NCBI GenBank assembly: GCA_025331565.1
Contig: JAFREQ010000039.1
Location: forward strand, 868,001-932,000
Source of the DNA: Holacanthus passer
Taxonomy: Eukaryota > Chordata > Actinopteri > Pomacanthidae
Direction: 5' to 3'
DNA: 64,000 nt
Shown here one piece after another: positions 61,225 through 64,000 of the stretch. Numbering within the stretch: position 1 is the first letter of the stretch; each line of letters starts with the position of its first letter. The notes below the pieces were generated by a model, which worked only from the letters and a program-made list of their open reading frames with translations, ran no database searches and had not been told where the DNA came from. Made by a program: the position numbers and the translations under genes.

Positions 61225-61745
61225 AATCTCACCCTTCTCTATGACAGCAGGCTTTTCACCATGCCTTCATGTGTGGCTTCATGTGAGGCTTAAACAGCGT
61301 CAGGATGACACTTTGTTCAAAGTAGTTTGTCTCAAGCATCGTAAGGCCTTAACACCTGCCCTGTCTCCCTTCTCTTTCTTCCTTTCTCTATGTCCTGTTT
61401 TCATCATCATCATTGTGCCTTCCTTCCATTGCCTGTCCCCACTGAACTAAACCTTTTCCTTGCTCTCTCAAACATTTCTCAGCCATTCCTGCCTGTTCCT
61501 ATCTGTATCCAATTCCTGCCTGTCTGCCTGCCCTCTGTGCTCGTTCTGTAAACCTGCCTGCTGTTCATGTTTTTGACCTACTGCCGGTTCATGACCTAAG
61601 CCAGGGCCTGTTGCATTTGTTTGCCTCTGCACTGCCTTTAGGTTGTCCAAATAAACCTGTCCACTAACAGTTCCCTCTTTTGAATTACCTCAAATTTGCA
61701 TCTGGATCCTCTTTCTTGTTGTCTGTAGTTTCAACTGTGACACTG
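61225..61745. mobile_element. possible solo LTR of a retrotransposon
   Basis: A C/T-rich body (CTGCCTGTCTGCCTGCCC), a poly(A)-signal-like CCAAATAAACCTGTCC, then TTGCATCTGGATCCTC and CAACTGTGACA resemble the 3' half of fish Gypsy-type LTRs. No partner LTR or gag/pol frame was found, so this is tentative. Confidence 0.25.
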
Positions 61746-63479
61746 TGGCTGATTAAAAACATCACAATGTAAAGCTGGATTAAAAGAGAAAAGTCAATTC
61801 ATTAAAAAAAACACAAATAGCATTTTTGAAGTCACGGACCAACAGTATGTAACGTCACTATGTATCAGAGATACTTTTGCTGTATGAATTATGTAACCTT
61901 TCATGTCCTTTTGAATATATTTACATGAAGGTAGTTGATGATAACACACAATGATTCAGTTTATTTGACTGAATTTTCAGAAATTTTTGCTAAATTTTAA
62001 AAGGATTTATCCTCTAGGGAGCATAATTGCATAATACACTGCATAGAAATCGGACCAGTGGTTGTGCAGATTCTCTCTACGAAAGTGTAGGAACGTCAGA
62101 CAGATCAATACTGTAAACATTAGTCCTCAATCAGTCCTTAGCTTGCTTGAAATCAGGACAGGATCTTTATCAGTCATCCAGCGCTTCTAAGTTATTTTAC
62201 CAGCTTCAATGGGTGACAAAAACTGTATGAATAGGGTAATGGTTTCTATTAGTCAAGGTCAGAAACTGCAAGGAAAGGATAAAGAGATGGAAATCAGCAG
62301 CTTCTGCCAAGTTAATTCATATTTCAAAGCATTTGATGATCATAAAACAATAGCAAACATCCTGCTGGAAAGAAAATGAGAAAAAGGAAATTGCCTAATC
62401 CATTGCCTCAGGAAGTCAGATCCCTCTCCTGCCAAGCTGTTCACATATTCCTGTGCTCATATACAATATAACTCTCTTTCGAAAATGCTGTGAAGCTCAG
62501 AGAGGAGCAGAGGCGGCGTCAGCCAATCACTGCACAGCATCATTAAAGTGTTTTTGCATGGTGCTGTGTTAATGGCTAGCGCGCATCCCTTTGATGGGCC
62601 ACTCCATTGGCACTACTGATAAAATGGGACTTGTGTGACTCAGCATTTTTTTTGAGAGAAAATTTTCTTAATCTTTCCAGGACCAATGCCAAGCTGTTGT
62701 GCGAGTAGCGCTCCAGCCTGGACCCTTGAATGATTCAAAGGCAGCACAGGAAGCAGGAGTGAAGAAGAGGCAGTGAAAACAGTGAAAGGCAGAGCTGGAG
62801 GAGAGAGATACTAAAAGCTCATAGCCATTAATATCTGCATTTCTAGAAGCTCCGAGCATGGAAATGAATGTCGCTCATTTAGAGTGTGCAGGGCCGAGAG
62901 CTGAAGCAGAGAAAGAAAGGTGAAATTACATGATGGTCTTGGGTAACTCACATCCTGCTTTCCTCACTTTGGATGATATCAGCATTTGTTTATTAGGGAG
63001 AACAAATGACAATAGAAAAGCTTGCCCCTTTCAGACATACAGTATGTTAGCACTATCATGTCAAACAAGATACATATCCCAGAGAAGATGAAAACTAACA
63101 ACAACCGAGATGAGGAAGTTCACAGTTTGGCTTCCATGGGCAGCTTACCATGGTTTCATATGTACTGGCAAAAAGAAAATGGCACTGGTGCTGTCCTCAA
63201 TGCACCATGACACAAAGGTTGAAGGTGAGAAGCAGAAATCAGAGATCATACTACACTACAATGTATCTAAAAGTGTTGTAAATAATCTGGATCAGCCTGC
63301 CAAAATGTTCACAAACAAAATAAAAATAAAGAGAAGGTGGATGTTTCTGTCATCACTGTCTTCATCATCAGGATGGGAAACTTCCAAGTTGTCACTGGAT
63401 CTGGATCTATTACTTTTTAATAATACTGACTGCTGGTTTTACAAATGCTGCACCTTTAGGAGGAAATGTAATTGCAGTA
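61746..63479. other. tmem178b intron: nothing recognised
   Basis: No coding exon of tmem178b is visible on the minus strand. Short ORFs show no family resemblance. Confidence 0.45.
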
Positions 63480-63710
63480 TGGATCATGTTTACCAACATT
63501 TTTTTCAGTTAAGAAAGTGTTCTGGTGCTTCTCTAGTCTCCACACTGAACGCCACACTGAAGACATGCCATGTGCCAGTCTGTTTCAAGACCTTCAACAT
63601 CATTTCCACCCCCCCCAAAAAAACCAAGGAACACAGGTCTTGATGGCTACAGACCCATCGCCCTGACCTCTGTGGTAATGAAGTCATGCTATCACTCGTG
63701 CTCTCAACCT
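63480..63710 (+). pseudogene. Rex/L2-type LINE fragment (start of reverse transcriptase)
   Basis: TLNATLKTCHVPVCFKTFNI in one frame is followed, across a C8A7 run at 63610-63624, by KKPRNTGLDGYRPIALTSVV in the next frame. These correspond to the CxVPxCFK...VPKKP...GLNDYRPIALTSVVMK start of the Rex/L2 reverse transcriptase. The homopolymer indel shifts the frame, and the piece ends soon after MKS. Confidence 0.7.
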
Positions 63711-63744
63711 CAAAACCATCACTGTTCAATTCAATCCATCTGAT

Positions 63745-63945
63745 AATTGAACTGCACAAATGTGAACCTCAGTGTGGCATTGGGGAAAAATCAAGGGATT
63801 ACCAAACTCATTAGAATTCATCCTCTGGACATTATGGATATTTGTACCAAAGGTCAATCCATCCATCACTTTCTGAGATATTTCAGTCTTGAGTGGTGGA
63901 CCAACAGACAGACCAACATCCCAAGCTAGCATGGCTAAAATGTAA
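63745..63945. repeat. dispersed teleost repeat
   Basis: ATTCATCCTCTGGACATTATGG, TTTGTACCAAAGGTCAATCC and GAGATATTTCAGTCTTGAGT are followed by GTGGACCAACAGACAGACC and AGCATGGCTAAAA. I recall this order from an abundant fish interspersed repeat. Confidence 0.55.
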
Positions 63946-64000
63946 CTGGGATTGTATATATGTTTTACAACTTTTTTGCTGTTGAAAATTAGTGTTATAC

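Overview
This is a window of vertebrate nuclear DNA, almost certainly from a spiny-rayed (percomorph-type) teleost fish. Genes are split into short exons with GT/AG junctions, long non-coding stretches lie between them, and the repeats are typical of fish: Tc1/mariner relics, Rex/L2-type LINE pieces, a Penelope-type element, tRNA-derived SINEs, and (TG)n, (GATA)n and (GA)n arrays. I see no operon, CRISPR array or prokaryotic feature.

Three conserved protein-coding genes anchor the window. (1) mkrn1 (makorin-1 E3 ligase) lies on the minus strand at 206-9033. Only its first three coding exons are inside, and the gene runs off the left edge. (2) cnot4 (CCR4-NOT subunit 4, an E3 ligase with RING, RRM and CCCH domains) lies on the plus strand. 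A probable non-coding first exon is near 13.95-14.12 kb, and twelve coding exons run from 22471 to 37362. They join into one open frame of 2382 nt (793 codons plus stop) with every junction phase consistent. (3) tmem178b (four-pass membrane protein) lies on the minus strand. Its last two coding exons are at 47748-47885 and 44565-44815, and the earlier exons must lie beyond the right edge. mkrn1 and cnot4 are divergent, cnot4 and tmem178b convergent. From memory the human orthologues all lie on 7q33-q34, much further apart.

Between mkrn1 and cnot4 (9.0-13.9 kb) sits an unrecognised single-exon coiled-coil ORF (10758-11552) with an exact 120-nt internal duplication. It is followed by two perfect DNA hairpins, a degenerate tRNA-Glu-like sequence and two Tc1-type transposon pieces. 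The first cnot4 intron (14.1-22.4 kb) carries a Penelope-type insertion with a 13-bp target duplication, an approximately 1-kb element with inverted ends and sub-terminal repeats, a hAT-like relic and a long (TG)n tract. The large intron after coding exon 10 of cnot4 holds a likely alternative terminal exon (29945-30006) and a dead Tc1 element with a LINE tail inside it.

The right third (48-64 kb) is tmem178b intron or upstream sequence, rich in LINE, SINE and simple-repeat debris, with no further gene I can support. mkrn1 and cnot4 both encode RING plus CCCH ubiquitin ligases linked to mRNA and ribosome surveillance, so their divergent placement is worth noting. I found no convincing wholly new system. 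The best candidates for a second look are the alternative cnot4 3' end, the coiled-coil ORF with its hairpins, and the 18.3-19.3 kb element.
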